DNA from: an uncultured Cellvibrio sp.
GTDB taxonomy: Bacteria; Pseudomonadota; Gammaproteobacteria; Pseudomonadales; Cellvibrionaceae
Direction of reading: 5' to 3'
Assembly (NCBI GenBank): GCA_937958105.1
Contig: CALFXJ010000035.1
Span: 19,765 to 83,764 of the forward strand
DNA: 64,000 bases
The position numbers were made by a program, and so were the translations under genes. Under the pieces are notes generated by a model that saw only the letters and a list, made by a program, of their open reading frames with translations, searched no databases and was not told the DNA's origin. Of the stretch, positions 35,385 to 44,386 are shown one piece after another; within the stretch, counting starts at the first letter, position 1; each line of letters begins with the position of its first letter.

Positions 35385-36614
35385 CTAAAAGGCAGGCAAT
35401 TCATCTAAGGTGATCACGGCGTCGTGGTTATAAACCTTATTTTTATGCTCGCTGGTGTTGTAAAACTCGCCGGTCCAGAAATTTCCGGAATGGGTCACGC
35501 CAGCTTCAGTATCCGTGTCATTCCAGACCATAAACCACAGCCACCAGGCGCCATCGGTGGCGATCTCGTCAGGATCGGGAATGTTGCTGGTCTCGCTCAG
35601 AGCGACCATCTTTTGCTGCAGAGGAAAGGCTTTTGCCTCATTAAAGCGCTCAATCTGGGATTCGTAGTTACGAGCCCCGTCGTAGATATCCATACTCACG
35701 ATATCGACATAAGCGTCGCCCGGATACCAGCTGGCGCTCTGGCCGTTCCACACCCAGATCAGGTTACTTAAACCATGGTAGTTGGCCAGGCGGTCGAAGA
35801 GGTGACGCCACAGTAGCACCTGTGCGTATGCAGAAGAGATGCCGTCGGTGCGGGAGCGGCCCCACCAGAACCAACCCCCTGCGGCTTCGTGCAGTGGGCG
35901 CCACAGAACCACAACGCCAGCTTCTTCCAGCGTCCGCAGTTCAGCCGCAATGGCATCAATGTCGTCCTGTATCTTGTTGAAGTGAGGGTGCTGGGTATCC
36001 AGCTGGCCGTTGGCGACAGGAATCTGGAAGGCCGTCTCGCTGGTGTAAAACGCCGATGTGGTGCCACTGGGGTCCCGCCAATGCCAGGCAAATGAAACCA
36101 GTCCGCCGCGCTCCCAGTGTTCAATGGCTTCTTCCGTCTGCTGCAGACCGTCGCCATTGTTGAAGGAATAGTTCATGAAGTCGTAGCCCATGATGGCCGG
36201 AGCCTTGCCGGTGTCGTCGAGAACCCGTTGATACATATCGATGGAGTCGCGCCAGGTTAAGTCCTGCTGGCCGGACAATACCTTGGAACCCCAGACGGAG
36301 CGGAGATAATCGTAGACGGCTTCTGCCCGATCCGAGGCATTGGGGCTGACCAGATCTTCAGCCATGGCTGATTGGGTTGTGTCGCGACTGGAGTTCACGC
36401 TGCTGAAAGACGTACTGGAGCTCGATGCGACCGAAGAGCGGGAAGGCGCGGACGCTATAGCGGGAGGCGACGAGGCGGCCCGGCTGGACTGATTGCCGGA
36501 CCCAGAGCCTCCACCGCCACAGCCTGCAACGCAGGCCGTTAACAGAAAAATACAGAGCAGTGAGCCGCAAAGCTTGAGCATTTTGGGAATTCTGAGGTGC
36601 AATAAAGGAAACAT
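35385..36614 (-). CDS. GH26 beta-mannanase lipoprotein
   Basis: This enzyme should hydrolyse beta-1,4-mannan at the cell surface. The 409-residue product has a lipoprotein-type signal (GSLLCIFLLTACVAGCGGGG), a serine-rich linker (about 42–83), and a GH26 domain from about 90. Acid/base Glu243 lies in LWRPLHEAAGGWFWWG and the nucleophile Glu341 in VALSETSNI, both characteristic of GH26. An alternative start at residue 12 gives a shorter signal peptide, but only the first ATG has a GGAG ribosome site. Surface mannanases of this type are known in Cellvibrio. Two LacI-like palindromes lie upstream. Confidence 0.93.
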   Translation of the reverse strand: MFPLLHLRIPKMLKLCGSLLCIFLLTACVAGCGGGGSGSGNQSSRAASSPPAIASAPSRSSVASSSSTSFSSVNSSRDTTQSAMAEDLVSPNASDRAEAVYDYLRSVWGSKVLSGQQDLTWRDSIDMYQRVLDDTGKAPAIMGYDFMNYSFNNGDGLQQTEEAIEHWERGGLVSFAWHWRDPSGTTSAFYTSETAFQIPVANGQLDTQHPHFNKIQDDIDAIAAELRTLEEAGVVVLWRPLHEAAGGWFWWGRSRTDGISSAYAQVLLWRHLFDRLANYHGLSNLIWVWNGQSASWYPGDAYVDIVSMDIYDGARNYESQIERFNEAKAFPLQQKMVALSETSNIPDPDEIATDGAWWLWFMVWNDTDTEAGVTHSGNFWTGEFYNTSEHKNKVYNHDAVITLDELPAF

Positions 36615-36654
36615 GAGGTGCTCCGGGTTATGGTTATTATGTGTTGCTTGTGTA

Positions 36655-36667
36655 ATCGGTTACCGAT
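36655..36667. promoter_or_regulatory. LacI-like palindrome 1 upstream of the GH26 gene
   Basis: ATCGGTTACCGAT is a perfect 13-base inverted repeat, 41 bases upstream of the GH26 start. Its form resembles LacI-family operators in CAZyme loci. The regulator is unknown. Confidence 0.5.
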
Positions 36668-36715
36668 GAGTCTACCCGGTTTGGCTGGACGAATGGAAGT
36701 CATAGATGTCATTTG

Positions 36716-36729
36716 TGTAAACGTTTACA
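36716..36729. promoter_or_regulatory. LacI-like palindrome 2 between GH26 and rimO
   Basis: TGTAAACGTTTACA is a perfect 14-base palindrome with a central CG, the hallmark of LacI-family operators (compare CcpA cre sites). It lies 102 bases upstream of the GH26 start, and just upstream of a possible rimO promoter (TTGCCA 36741–36746, TGTAAA 36764–36769). Confidence 0.6.
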
Positions 36730-36855
36730 GCTTGTGCTGTTTGCCAGGTAGCCCGCCAGAACGTGTAAAAATCCCCCAAATTTCTGCATGCAAATTGACC
36801 CGCAAACCCCTACAATAGCGCCCCTTCTTTTTTCGAACGTCCTGGCAGTTTCCCT

Positions 36856-38181
36856 ATGAAAACCACCCCCACCATTGGCTTCGTCAGCCTCGGTTGCCCC
36901 AAGAACCTCGTGGATTCCGAGCGAATCCTCACCCAGCTGCGTATGGAGGGGTACAACATCGTACCCACCTACAACGACGCGGATATGGTGATCGTAAATA
37001 CCTGCGGCTTTATTGACAGCGCAGTGCAGGAGTCGCTGGGTGCCATTGGTGAAGCCCTGAACGAGAATGGCAAGGTGCTGGTTACCGGCTGTCTGGGGGC
37101 AAAGGAAGACGATATCCGCCAGGTGCATCCCAATGTACTTGGCATTACCGGCCCCCATGCCTATGAGGCGGTCCTGGGCCAGGTGCATGAGCATCTCCCT
37201 CCGAGTGCTGTCCATAATCCATTTACCGATCTGGTGCCACCTCAGGGGGTGAAGCTTACGCCGCGTCATTATGCGTATCTCAAGATCTCCGAGGGCTGCA
37301 ACCACAGCTGCAGCTTCTGCATCATCCCTGATATGCGTGGCAAGCTGGTCAGCAGGCCCATAGGGCAGGTGATGGGCGAGGCGGAGCGACTGGTGAAGGC
37401 CGGGGTTAAAGAACTGCTGGTGATCTCCCAGGACACCTCGGCGTACGGTGCGGACATTAAACACCGCACGGATTTCTGGGACGGTCGTCCGCTCAAGACA
37501 GATATGTACCAGCTGGCCAGTGCTTTGGGCGAGCTGGGCGTCTGGGTGCGCCTGCACTATGTCTACCCATACCCGCACGTCGACAACATCATGCCGTTGA
37601 TGGCGGATGGCAAGGTTCTCCCTTATCTGGACATTCCGTTCCAACACGCCAGCCCGACAATCCTGCGCAAGATGCGTCGACCGGGGCAGGTAGAAAAGAC
37701 CCTGGAACGTATCCAGAGCTGGCGTCAGCAAGTACCGAACCTGACCCTGCGTTCGACGTTTATCGTCGGCTTCCCCGGTGAAACGGAAGACGACTTCCAG
37801 CAACTGCTGGATTTCCTGCAGGAAGCGCAGCTGGATCGCGTCGGCTGTTTCCAGTATTCCCCGGTGGAGGGCGCGCGTGCGAATGAGCTTCCTGATCCGG
37901 TAGCGGATGAGATCAAACAGGAACGTTACGACCGTTTCATGCAGCTGCAGCAGAAGATCTCTGCTGAGCGCCTGCAGCAGAAAGTCGGGCAGACCTTGCA
38001 GGTATTGATTGACGAAGTTGACGAAGAGGGTGCCATTGGTCGCAGTTTTGCCGATGCGCCGGAGATTGACGGTAATGTTTATCTGAATGGCGAAACCGGT
38101 GTTAAGCCTGGTGATATGGTTACTGTCGCCATCGAACATTCCGATGAATATGATCTGTGGGGCAGTAAAGTCTCCGGTTAA
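36856..38181 (+). CDS. rimO: Ribosomal protein S12 methylthiotransferase RimO
   Basis: RimO adds a methylthio group to an aspartate of ribosomal protein S12. The 441-residue product has the N-terminal UPF0004 domain (GFVSLGCPKNLVDSERI, VNTCGFI, TGCLGAKE with three Cys for a 4Fe-4S cluster), the radical SAM motif CNHSCSFC (about residues 148–155) and a C-terminal TRAM domain. The start KTTPTIGFVSLGCPKN is typical. Confidence 0.97.
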   Translation: MKTTPTIGFVSLGCPKNLVDSERILTQLRMEGYNIVPTYNDADMVIVNTCGFIDSAVQESLGAIGEALNENGKVLVTGCLGAKEDDIRQVHPNVLGITGPHAYEAVLGQVHEHLPPSAVHNPFTDLVPPQGVKLTPRHYAYLKISEGCNHSCSFCIIPDMRGKLVSRPIGQVMGEAERLVKAGVKELLVISQDTSAYGADIKHRTDFWDGRPLKTDMYQLASALGELGVWVRLHYVYPYPHVDNIMPLMADGKVLPYLDIPFQHASPTILRKMRRPGQVEKTLERIQSWRQQVPNLTLRSTFIVGFPGETEDDFQQLLDFLQEAQLDRVGCFQYSPVEGARANELPDPVADEIKQERYDRFMQLQQKISAERLQQKVGQTLQVLIDEVDEEGAIGRSFADAPEIDGNVYLNGETGVKPGDMVTVAIEHSDEYDLWGSKVSG

Positions 38182-38263
38182 CACGTCGACTTATGTTTCC
38201 AACTCCGGGTTGTCAAATTCCCCGAGGTTCTGCTGTTAATCCCAGGTCTCCAAGGAGAAAACC

Positions 38264-41113
38264 GTGTCCGTTCGTCAAACATTGGCAGGCATACTCGGGC
38301 ATAAAGTAACGCGTCGTCTGTGGCAGGCGTATGTTGTTTATCTGGCGGTGAGCATCGTCGTGCTGATACCGCTGCTGAACTGGGCCGGTGCAGCGGTTTA
38401 TCAACAGCAGACCGGCCGCACGCTGCACTACAGTTTCATCAGTTTCAATCCTTTTACTCTCGCCGTAACTGTTCATCGCCCCAGTGACCGCAATGCGGAT
38501 GGCAGCGTCTTCTGGGCTGCGCAGAAAATTCAGGTCAATCCCTCGCTGCTGCAGACCCTGTTCCGGTTTGCGCCCACGCTGGATGCTGCCGTGCTGAATC
38601 AAGTGCAGGTCAGCGTGAAAAAGATCGCAGCGGATGAATGGAATTTTGACGATATCCTTCAGCATCAGGCGAACCTGCCGCAGCCAGAGGCAACCTCTGA
38701 GCCGGCGGGAGAGATTCCACCCCTGGTGATCAACCAGATTACCCTCAATATCCTGTCGCTGGCGTTCACCGATGCCAGCCGGGAAGAGGCGTTCCACACC
38801 AGCGTGGATGATGTTGAGTTTGTTCTGGAGAACTTTTCAACGATCAAGGAAGCTGGCCAGCCATACCAGCTGCGGGCGCGCAGCAGTGGCGGTGAGCTGT
38901 TCTGGCAGGGCGATGTGTCGGTCAAACGTAGTACCAGTGAAGGGGAGCTGCGGTTGACGGATATTTCGCTGCAGCCCGCCTGGCAATACTTGAAGCCTTA
39001 TCTCAACTTCGCGCTGCAGGATGGCTCACTCAACCTCGCCGGTTCCTACACTGTGGATTGGAGTTCTGAGCTGGCCTGGGCTATCACAGATGGGCGTCTT
39101 GAGATCGATGCGCTGGATCTTCGGGGTAAGGCGAAGGAAAAAGCGAGTCGCCTGGGTTTTTCTCAACTGGTCATCGATAACCTGCGTGCAGGCAGCGAAA
39201 CGGAGTTGCTGGAGATAGAGCAGGTAACGCTGGATGATTTGCTGATCGCCAGCTGGAGTGAGGCTGACTATGTAGATCTGCAGCAGATGCTCACGCCCGA
39301 ATTTCCGGATGTTCCCGCCGGGGACAACAATAGCGATGACAGTGGTAGCTGGGCTGCCTTTATCGAACAGGTGCAGATAAGGGGCGCCGTGAACTGGCAT
39401 GTAGCGGAGCTGGATCATCAATTTGAGCTCACACCGGTTCAGCTGACCATCAACGGCATTGATACCAGAGGTGAGGCATCAGCACAGCTCCAATTCACGG
39501 CCAGTCTCGATCAACAGGCCCAGATTGATGTTACGGGTGAATTGAATCCTGTGCTGCTCGACGGCAGCATCAATACACGCATCACTGATCTGCCTGTGTC
39601 GCTGGTAAACCCTGTGATGCAGCCTTACCTCAATGCCGACATCCTCGCCGGTCATCTCAGCCTGGAGACACGCATAACTCTGCGCGAGGCCATGCCGGTT
39701 ATGCTGGTCTCCGCTGGTACACTGGCACAGTTCAGGTTGCGTCCGGACGAGTCACCGGATGATCTGGTGAGCTGGGAACAGCTGGCCTGGCAGGACGCCC
39801 GCGTTGATCTCGAACAGCAGCGCCTTGAACTGCCGCTGGTGACGCTGGACGGGTTTGACAGTCGTTTCATCATCACCCGGGCGGGCACCACAAACCTGCA
39901 GCAGTTGTTTCCGGAGACCGGCGGAGACACAACGGAGTCTGCTGCCCGTGAGTCTGCATCGCCAGCCTGGCAGTTTGCTCTGCAAAAATTTGCGCTGAAC
40001 AATGCATCCTTCCGCTTTCACGATGAATCCCTGACACCGGACTTTACCGCCGCGATCCAGCATTTTTCCGGAGAACTCACCGGTTTATCGTCTGACGTAA
40101 AAACTTCCGCCTCATTCAATTTCAAAGGCGACGTGGATGGGTATGCCCCCGTCACACTCAGTGGAACAACTCAGCCGTTCCTTGATGATCCCAAGCTGGA
40201 TGCCACGTTGAATTTTGAAAATATGGATCTGGGTGGTTTCAGTACCTATTCCAGCACTTACGCTGGCTGGCGAATCGACCGCGGCCTATTGACGGCGAAC
40301 CTGCATTATCGGCTGGCCGAGGGGCGTATCCTTGGCGACAACCACATCGTCATGGATCAGCTGCAGCTGGGTGAGCGCGTGCGCAGCGCCCGTGCGATGG
40401 ATATTCCCCTGCGTCTGGCGCTTGCACTGCTGACGGATGAGCACGGTGTTGCAACCTTGGATGTCGGCGTCAGCGGGCGCCTCGATGATCCGAGCTTCGA
40501 CATCAGCAAAGTTATCTGGGCTGCGGTGCGTAATACCCTTGTTAAGATTGTTACCGCGCCGTTTAACCTGCTGGCCAGCCTGGTGGGTTCACAGGAAGAT
40601 CTGGGAGAAATTAAATTCAATTCCGGTTCTACCCAGTTGCTGTCTAACGCAACCCGCAAGCTGACTCTGTTGGAAGAGGCGTTAAGCAAGCGGCCGCAGT
40701 TGCGTCTTGAAGCGCGGGGGCAATACGACGTGGTCACTGATACCCGCGGTCTGCAGGCTGCACAGGCCAAGCCGATCCTGCTGGCGGCCGGTCTGACCAA
40801 CGATGACATTAAGCAGAAGACGCCTGCGTGGCAGAAAGTAGTGGTCGCGCAATATCGTCGGCTGGGATTATCTGACGGCAAAGAGCTATCCGTAGACGAA
40901 CAGTACGCCGCCTGGTTGAACAGCTTCCCGGTTGCCGATGAAGATCTTCGTCGTCTGGCTGTAGAGCGCAGTGTCATCGTCAAGCAATTTCTGGTGGAGC
41001 ATCTGCACGTCAGTAACGACCGGATTCTGGTCAATGCCGACATCGACTGCGCTCGCGAAAAAGCCTGCAGCAGCCGTACGGTGATTTTTGATCTGTCGGA
41101 ACCCGTGCAGTAA
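38264..41113 (+). CDS. DUF748 protein with OmpA-like C terminus
   Basis: The 949-residue protein has an N-terminal membrane anchor (AYVVYLAVSIVVLIPLLNWA) and long beta-rich repeats of the DUF748/AsmA-like kind (FNPFTLAVTVHRPSDRN at the start, LDLRGKAKEKASRLGFSQL later). Near residues 770–850 is GTQ-type sequence IKFNSGSTQLLSNATRKL that recalls OmpA-like peptidoglycan-binding domains. The start is GTG 38264 after AAGGAGA. Such AsmA-like proteins are envelope proteins, some involved in lipid transport; the exact role here is inferred only. Confidence 0.82.
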   Translation: MSVRQTLAGILGHKVTRRLWQAYVVYLAVSIVVLIPLLNWAGAAVYQQQTGRTLHYSFISFNPFTLAVTVHRPSDRNADGSVFWAAQKIQVNPSLLQTLFRFAPTLDAAVLNQVQVSVKKIAADEWNFDDILQHQANLPQPEATSEPAGEIPPLVINQITLNILSLAFTDASREEAFHTSVDDVEFVLENFSTIKEAGQPYQLRARSSGGELFWQGDVSVKRSTSEGELRLTDISLQPAWQYLKPYLNFALQDGSLNLAGSYTVDWSSELAWAITDGRLEIDALDLRGKAKEKASRLGFSQLVIDNLRAGSETELLEIEQVTLDDLLIASWSEADYVDLQQMLTPEFPDVPAGDNNSDDSGSWAAFIEQVQIRGAVNWHVAELDHQFELTPVQLTINGIDTRGEASAQLQFTASLDQQAQIDVTGELNPVLLDGSINTRITDLPVSLVNPVMQPYLNADILAGHLSLETRITLREAMPVMLVSAGTLAQFRLRPDESPDDLVSWEQLAWQDARVDLEQQRLELPLVTLDGFDSRFIITRAGTTNLQQLFPETGGDTTESAARESASPAWQFALQKFALNNASFRFHDESLTPDFTAAIQHFSGELTGLSSDVKTSASFNFKGDVDGYAPVTLSGTTQPFLDDPKLDATLNFENMDLGGFSTYSSTYAGWRIDRGLLTANLHYRLAEGRILGDNHIVMDQLQLGERVRSARAMDIPLRLALALLTDEHGVATLDVGVSGRLDDPSFDISKVIWAAVRNTLVKIVTAPFNLLASLVGSQEDLGEIKFNSGSTQLLSNATRKLTLLEEALSKRPQLRLEARGQYDVVTDTRGLQAAQAKPILLAAGLTNDDIKQKTPAWQKVVVAQYRRLGLSDGKELSVDEQYAAWLNSFPVADEDLRRLAVERSVIVKQFLVEHLHVSNDRILVNADIDCAREKACSSRTVIFDLSEPVQ

Positions 41114-41160
41114 CACGATTCTGTTGTCACACTGTTAAGGCCTGTTCTGTGGAGGAAGCC

Positions 41161-41445
41161 ATGACCGATACGACGAATTTGACAGTGAAACATCAACCGG
41201 ACCAGAATCGCTTCAGTTTAACCGTGGGCGACAGCGAGGCGGTGCTTCAATACCGTTTGTTCCAGCGAGACAGCCAACCCATGATCGACTTCACCCACAC
41301 CTGGGTTCCGCCTGAGTTTCGGGGTAAAGGCATTGCGGAAAAGCTTGTGCGGGAAGGACTGAAGTGGGCGAGGGCGGAGCAGTTCGGAATTCAGGCCAGC
41401 TGCTGGTATGCGGCGCGGTTTTTAAAACCGTCTGATCACACATAG
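41161..41445 (+). CDS. Small GNAT-like N-acetyltransferase
   Basis: From ATG 41161, with GGAGG upstream, the product has 94 residues. It matches the short YjdJ-type acetyltransferase family: DFTHTWVPPEFRGKGIAEKL carries the acetyl-CoA-binding RGKGIA loop, followed by LVREGLKWARAEQFGIQASC and a Trp-Tyr motif. The substrate is unknown. GTG 41149 would add four residues. Confidence 0.85.
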   Translation: MTDTTNLTVKHQPDQNRFSLTVGDSEAVLQYRLFQRDSQPMIDFTHTWVPPEFRGKGIAEKLVREGLKWARAEQFGIQASCWYAARFLKPSDHT

Positions 41446-41497
41446 CGTCAGCGGGATACAGACCGGTGCTGACAGGGCGCGCAACAGGAGCCGACCC

Positions 41498-41839
41498 ATG
41501 AATAAATTATTGATCGGTGTACTCGTTATTGTGGCGGGTGTGTTCGGGTGGAGCCAGTTCGCAGCTGACGCCCGGGTACAGGAGAACATCAGGTATGCGC
41601 CGGATCAACAGATCATCCTTTACGCTACTGACTGGTGTGGTTACTGCGCGCGGACGCGCAAGTATTTTCAGGAACGTAATATTTCCTACCTTGAATATGA
41701 CATCGAGAAATCCCGCGAAGGCCGTGCGCAGTATGACCGGCTGCAAGGCAAAGGTGTGCCCTTGCTGGTGGTCAATGGCGAGGTGATTCGCGGCTATAAT
41801 CCTGCCGCCATTGAACAGGCCATGAAGCGGATGGATTAA
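41498..41839 (+). CDS. Membrane-anchored glutaredoxin-like protein
   Basis: The 113-residue product has an N-terminal hydrophobic segment (LLIGVLVIVAGVFGWSQF) and a glutaredoxin domain with the active site ATDWCGYCARTRKYF (Cys near 47 and 50), then GVPLLVVNGEVIRGYNPAAI, the TVP-like and GG-like glutathione/substrate region in modified form. The hydrophobic start suggests export or anchoring, which is unusual for a glutaredoxin. Its 3' end overlaps the 3' end of the convergent membrane protein gene by four bases. Confidence 0.85.
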   Translation: MNKLLIGVLVIVAGVFGWSQFAADARVQENIRYAPDQQIILYATDWCGYCARTRKYFQERNISYLEYDIEKSREGRAQYDRLQGKGVPLLVVNGEVIRGYNPAAIEQAMKRMD

Positions 41840-42510
41840 GGAGCCTGATCCGCGTCGCCGGTTACCCAGAATTTTTTCCAGATTAATCCGCTCATCGCAT
41901 AAAACCCTGTCATTGCCAGCGCAAAATTCCATTCGAGAATATTATTGGCCTGATAACGGAAGTCTGGCTGGCCGATGGTAACGGCCAGCGACATAAGGCC
42001 AATCAGCCACTGAATCACGATAAAGAAAAACTGCCACCGCACCAGATGCATCAACTGGTCAGGTTGCTGCGCGCGGTATTTATACAATGCGTGCACACTG
42101 AGCAGCTGGGCCAGCATCGCCAGACCAAAATAAAATGTTACGCCGGTGCGTCGCATGAAACGATATATCTGCCCATCACTGCCCAGAAAATTGGCGTAAA
42201 GCGTAAGTGCAAGGGCGGAGATGATACCGATCCACAGAATGGCCGCATGTTGACGACGGTCGCCAATCCAGGCATTGAGCCAGCGGTAGTGGAAAATCCA
42301 GTAAATCACCAGCAGGCTGCTCAGAGGCAGCATCAGGCCGCGAAAAAGAAATAATGCATCGCCGTAGCGGGCGGCCCGGCTGATGGAGGTGCAGCCGCTC
42401 CAGAACGGATTACAGACGCCGTCGTAACCTTGGTAGATCGCCAGAGCGTAGGCTCCCAGAACAGCGAATAACGGAATTACAGCATTTAACCAGGCGGTCA
42501 GAGCGGGCAT
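41836..42510 (-). CDS. Six-helix membrane protein of unknown function
   Basis: From ATG 42510, preceded by GGGGGA, the product has 224 residues and about six membrane helices. A conserved-looking periplasmic or loop motif CNPFWSGCTSISRAARYGDA with two cysteines follows the first helix. The layout recalls Frag1/DRAM-type proteins, but I am not sure of the family. A longer frame to 42564 lacks a ribosome site and would run into the terminator of the next gene. Confidence 0.75.
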   Translation of the reverse strand: MPALTAWLNAVIPLFAVLGAYALAIYQGYDGVCNPFWSGCTSISRAARYGDALFLFRGLMLPLSSLLVIYWIFHYRWLNAWIGDRRQHAAILWIGIISALALTLYANFLGSDGQIYRFMRRTGVTFYFGLAMLAQLLSVHALYKYRAQQPDQLMHLVRWQFFFIVIQWLIGLMSLAVTIGQPDFRYQANNILEWNFALAMTGFYAMSGLIWKKFWVTGDADQAP

Positions 42511-42566
42511 GGGTCCCCCGATAATCGAGTTGGTACCGGGACTGGTTGGTAGGATTGGCGGCATAA

Positions 42567-42594
42567 AAAAACGCGGGTCATGCCCGCGTTTTCT
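42567..42594 (-). terminator. Intrinsic terminator of the receiver-domain gene
   Basis: On the minus strand ACGCGGG pairs with CCCGCGT around a five-base loop and is followed by seven T. It lies just downstream of the gene at 42608–44065 and upstream of the six-helix membrane protein. Confidence 0.85.
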
Positions 42595-42607
42595 GCGCCG
42601 CCCGGAT

Positions 42608-44065
42608 TTATTGGAGACTGTCTAAATCACTGAGTTCAATCGTGAGACGGTTGTTGTTCTGGGCCACACGGTTCCATTCGCTGGCAAGTGTCTGCGGCTG
42701 GCGGTTGGGATACTTCAACAGGTCATTGTCCATGCGGCTGACAATGACGTTGATATCTCCGCGGCTGACACTGTTGATAGCGATCAGGTTGGAATCGATC
42801 TGCTCAACTACTTCTTCCATCAAATTCTCAATGGTATAGAGCTCACTCAGGAGCATACAGTCTGACATGCGTGCATCCTTGCCGGGCAGTTGCGCCCGTC
42901 CGGCGTTGTCTGTTACCACGCAGAAATCGCCTGCGCTCAGGTTCACCCAGACGGCGCCTTTAAAGCCCTGCTGGCTGAGGCGGTGAACAAATTCGTTCAG
43001 TCGCTGAATGGCGGAGGGATCCAGAATCTCTGGCGTGAATGGAATAACTCCGCTTTGATTAAATGCCCAGACCATGTCGTTCAGCATGTTGCTTCTGGCT
43101 GCTCCGCTGTGCACCACGCCCAGCTGGGTTTGCATGTTGGTCTGCATTTCAACGGAGGTATGAAGTTCCAGCAGGCGATTGGTGATGTCATGCAGCTGGC
43201 TGCGTTGCTCGGCCTGCTGCTCGCTGAGGGCGCTGAGACGTTCGTTGAGTTTGTTGAAGTAATTCATCAGCAGGCCGCCTACCACCAGCACCATCGCAAG
43301 AGTGGCCATGGGCAGGAACCAGCCCTGGCGCGGCGGCTCCGCAGGCTGTACGGGAGGCAGTTCTTCAAGCGGTTCAGCTTTGCGTGCCGGCTCAACAGGG
43401 GCAGCATGTTCGGTAAGTTCGCGGCTGATGTTGTAACGCAGCTTCTGGATTTCCCGCACCAAGCGGGCAGTGATGACCCGGCGGCTGTCGTCAATGGCGT
43501 GTTCAAGCTGGGAGATACGCAGTTCGATCCGGCGGGAGTTATCACTGGCTGGCCCTTCAGTACGCGGTGTCGGGGCTGGGACGGCTTCGGCCGGGGGCAG
43601 ATCGCTGAGATCAAGCTGGGGGTTGATACCATCATCAACCAGCAGGTCATCCTGCGGTTCTGCGGCAGCAATTCCCTCGGTTTTCTTGCGTGGGTAAATA
43701 TGGATGCCTTCCATCACCTTGGACAGGTCGGTGGCATTGATGGTGTCTTTGCTGATGACATCCAGCGCCCCGAGGGCGCGTGCCTGCCCGGTATATACAT
43801 CCCCGCTCTTGGAGGTGTACATAATGACCGGCACCATGGCGGTTTCGGGGTGCGATTTGATGATCTGCAGTGCCCGGAAACCATCCATTCCTGGCATCAG
43901 GTGATCCATGAAGATTACGTCGGGAACCTGTGAGGCGAGGTGAAGGAGGGCGGCCTCACCGGAGTCCACTGCATCAATCCGCAGGTCGTAGGCCCGCAGC
44001 ATTTTTTTCAGGCGGTATTGAGCCGTGGTGGAATCATCAACTATCAGAGCGCGCTTGGTCGGCAT
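42608..44065 (-). CDS. Receiver-domain protein with membrane anchor
   Basis: The 485-residue product starts with a full CheY-like receiver domain (KRALIVDDSTTAQYRLKKML, phosphoacceptor in DVIFMDHLMPGMDGF, VIMYTSKSG, ISKDTINA). This is followed by a Pro/Glu-rich linker, a membrane helix (LPMATLAMVLVVGGLLMNYF, about 247–267), a coiled coil, and a C-terminal domain of about 180 residues that would lie in the periplasm. Receiver domains are normally soluble, so a membrane-tethered form with an outward domain is unusual. I do not recognise the C-terminal domain. CAGGA precedes ATG 44065. Confidence 0.85.
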   Translation of the reverse strand: MPTKRALIVDDSTTAQYRLKKMLRAYDLRIDAVDSGEAALLHLASQVPDVIFMDHLMPGMDGFRALQIIKSHPETAMVPVIMYTSKSGDVYTGQARALGALDVISKDTINATDLSKVMEGIHIYPRKKTEGIAAAEPQDDLLVDDGINPQLDLSDLPPAEAVPAPTPRTEGPASDNSRRIELRISQLEHAIDDSRRVITARLVREIQKLRYNISRELTEHAAPVEPARKAEPLEELPPVQPAEPPRQGWFLPMATLAMVLVVGGLLMNYFNKLNERLSALSEQQAEQRSQLHDITNRLLELHTSVEMQTNMQTQLGVVHSGAARSNMLNDMVWAFNQSGVIPFTPEILDPSAIQRLNEFVHRLSQQGFKGAVWVNLSAGDFCVVTDNAGRAQLPGKDARMSDCMLLSELYTIENLMEEVVEQIDSNLIAINSVSRGDINVIVSRMDNDLLKYPNRQPQTLASEWNRVAQNNNRLTIELSDLDSLQ

Positions 44066-44386
44066 GGGTATGGTTCCTGGACGAGCTTATGCTTCTCGCG
44101 ATTTTTAAACCTTAATCCAGCCGGAATGTCCTGCTTGCCCCGGCTGCGGCGCAAATCTATCACAGGCCTTACGGGAAAACCGGTAATGTCCCACAGTTTA
44201 TTGACGTTTTCAACAAGGTCCCGTCAGATGTCTGCAGAGTGTCGGAATATTGAACGCATTGTCTGCTCGAAACCTCATACTCCGTGTTATCGCCGGCTTG
44301 AGTGAACTCCAAAAAATACGACGGATGTTATGCAACAGCGGGTTTGGCATAATGCGATCCACATCAACCGAAAGATCATAAAAATT
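44066..44386. other. Divergent intergenic region
   Basis: These 321 bases separate the receiver-domain gene (minus) and the SIR2-like gene (plus). They hold no convincing gene. A TTGACG element at about 44198–44203 is the best -35 candidate, but I see no good -10 partner. If the longer start of the SIR2-like gene at 44330 is used, the region is 57 bases shorter. Confidence 0.4.

Noticed and set aside
36811..36816. TACAAT as a -10 box for rimO
   Set aside because: A good -10 match with a G/C-rich discriminator, but no -35 element at 16–18 bases; TTGCCA/TGTAAA further upstream is the better candidate.
36709..38184. 491-codon open frame on the minus strand
   Set aside because: It is antisense to rimO, whose radical SAM and TRAM motifs are clear.
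42890..43933. 347-codon open frame on the plus strand
   Set aside because: It is antisense to the receiver-domain gene and shows no family features.
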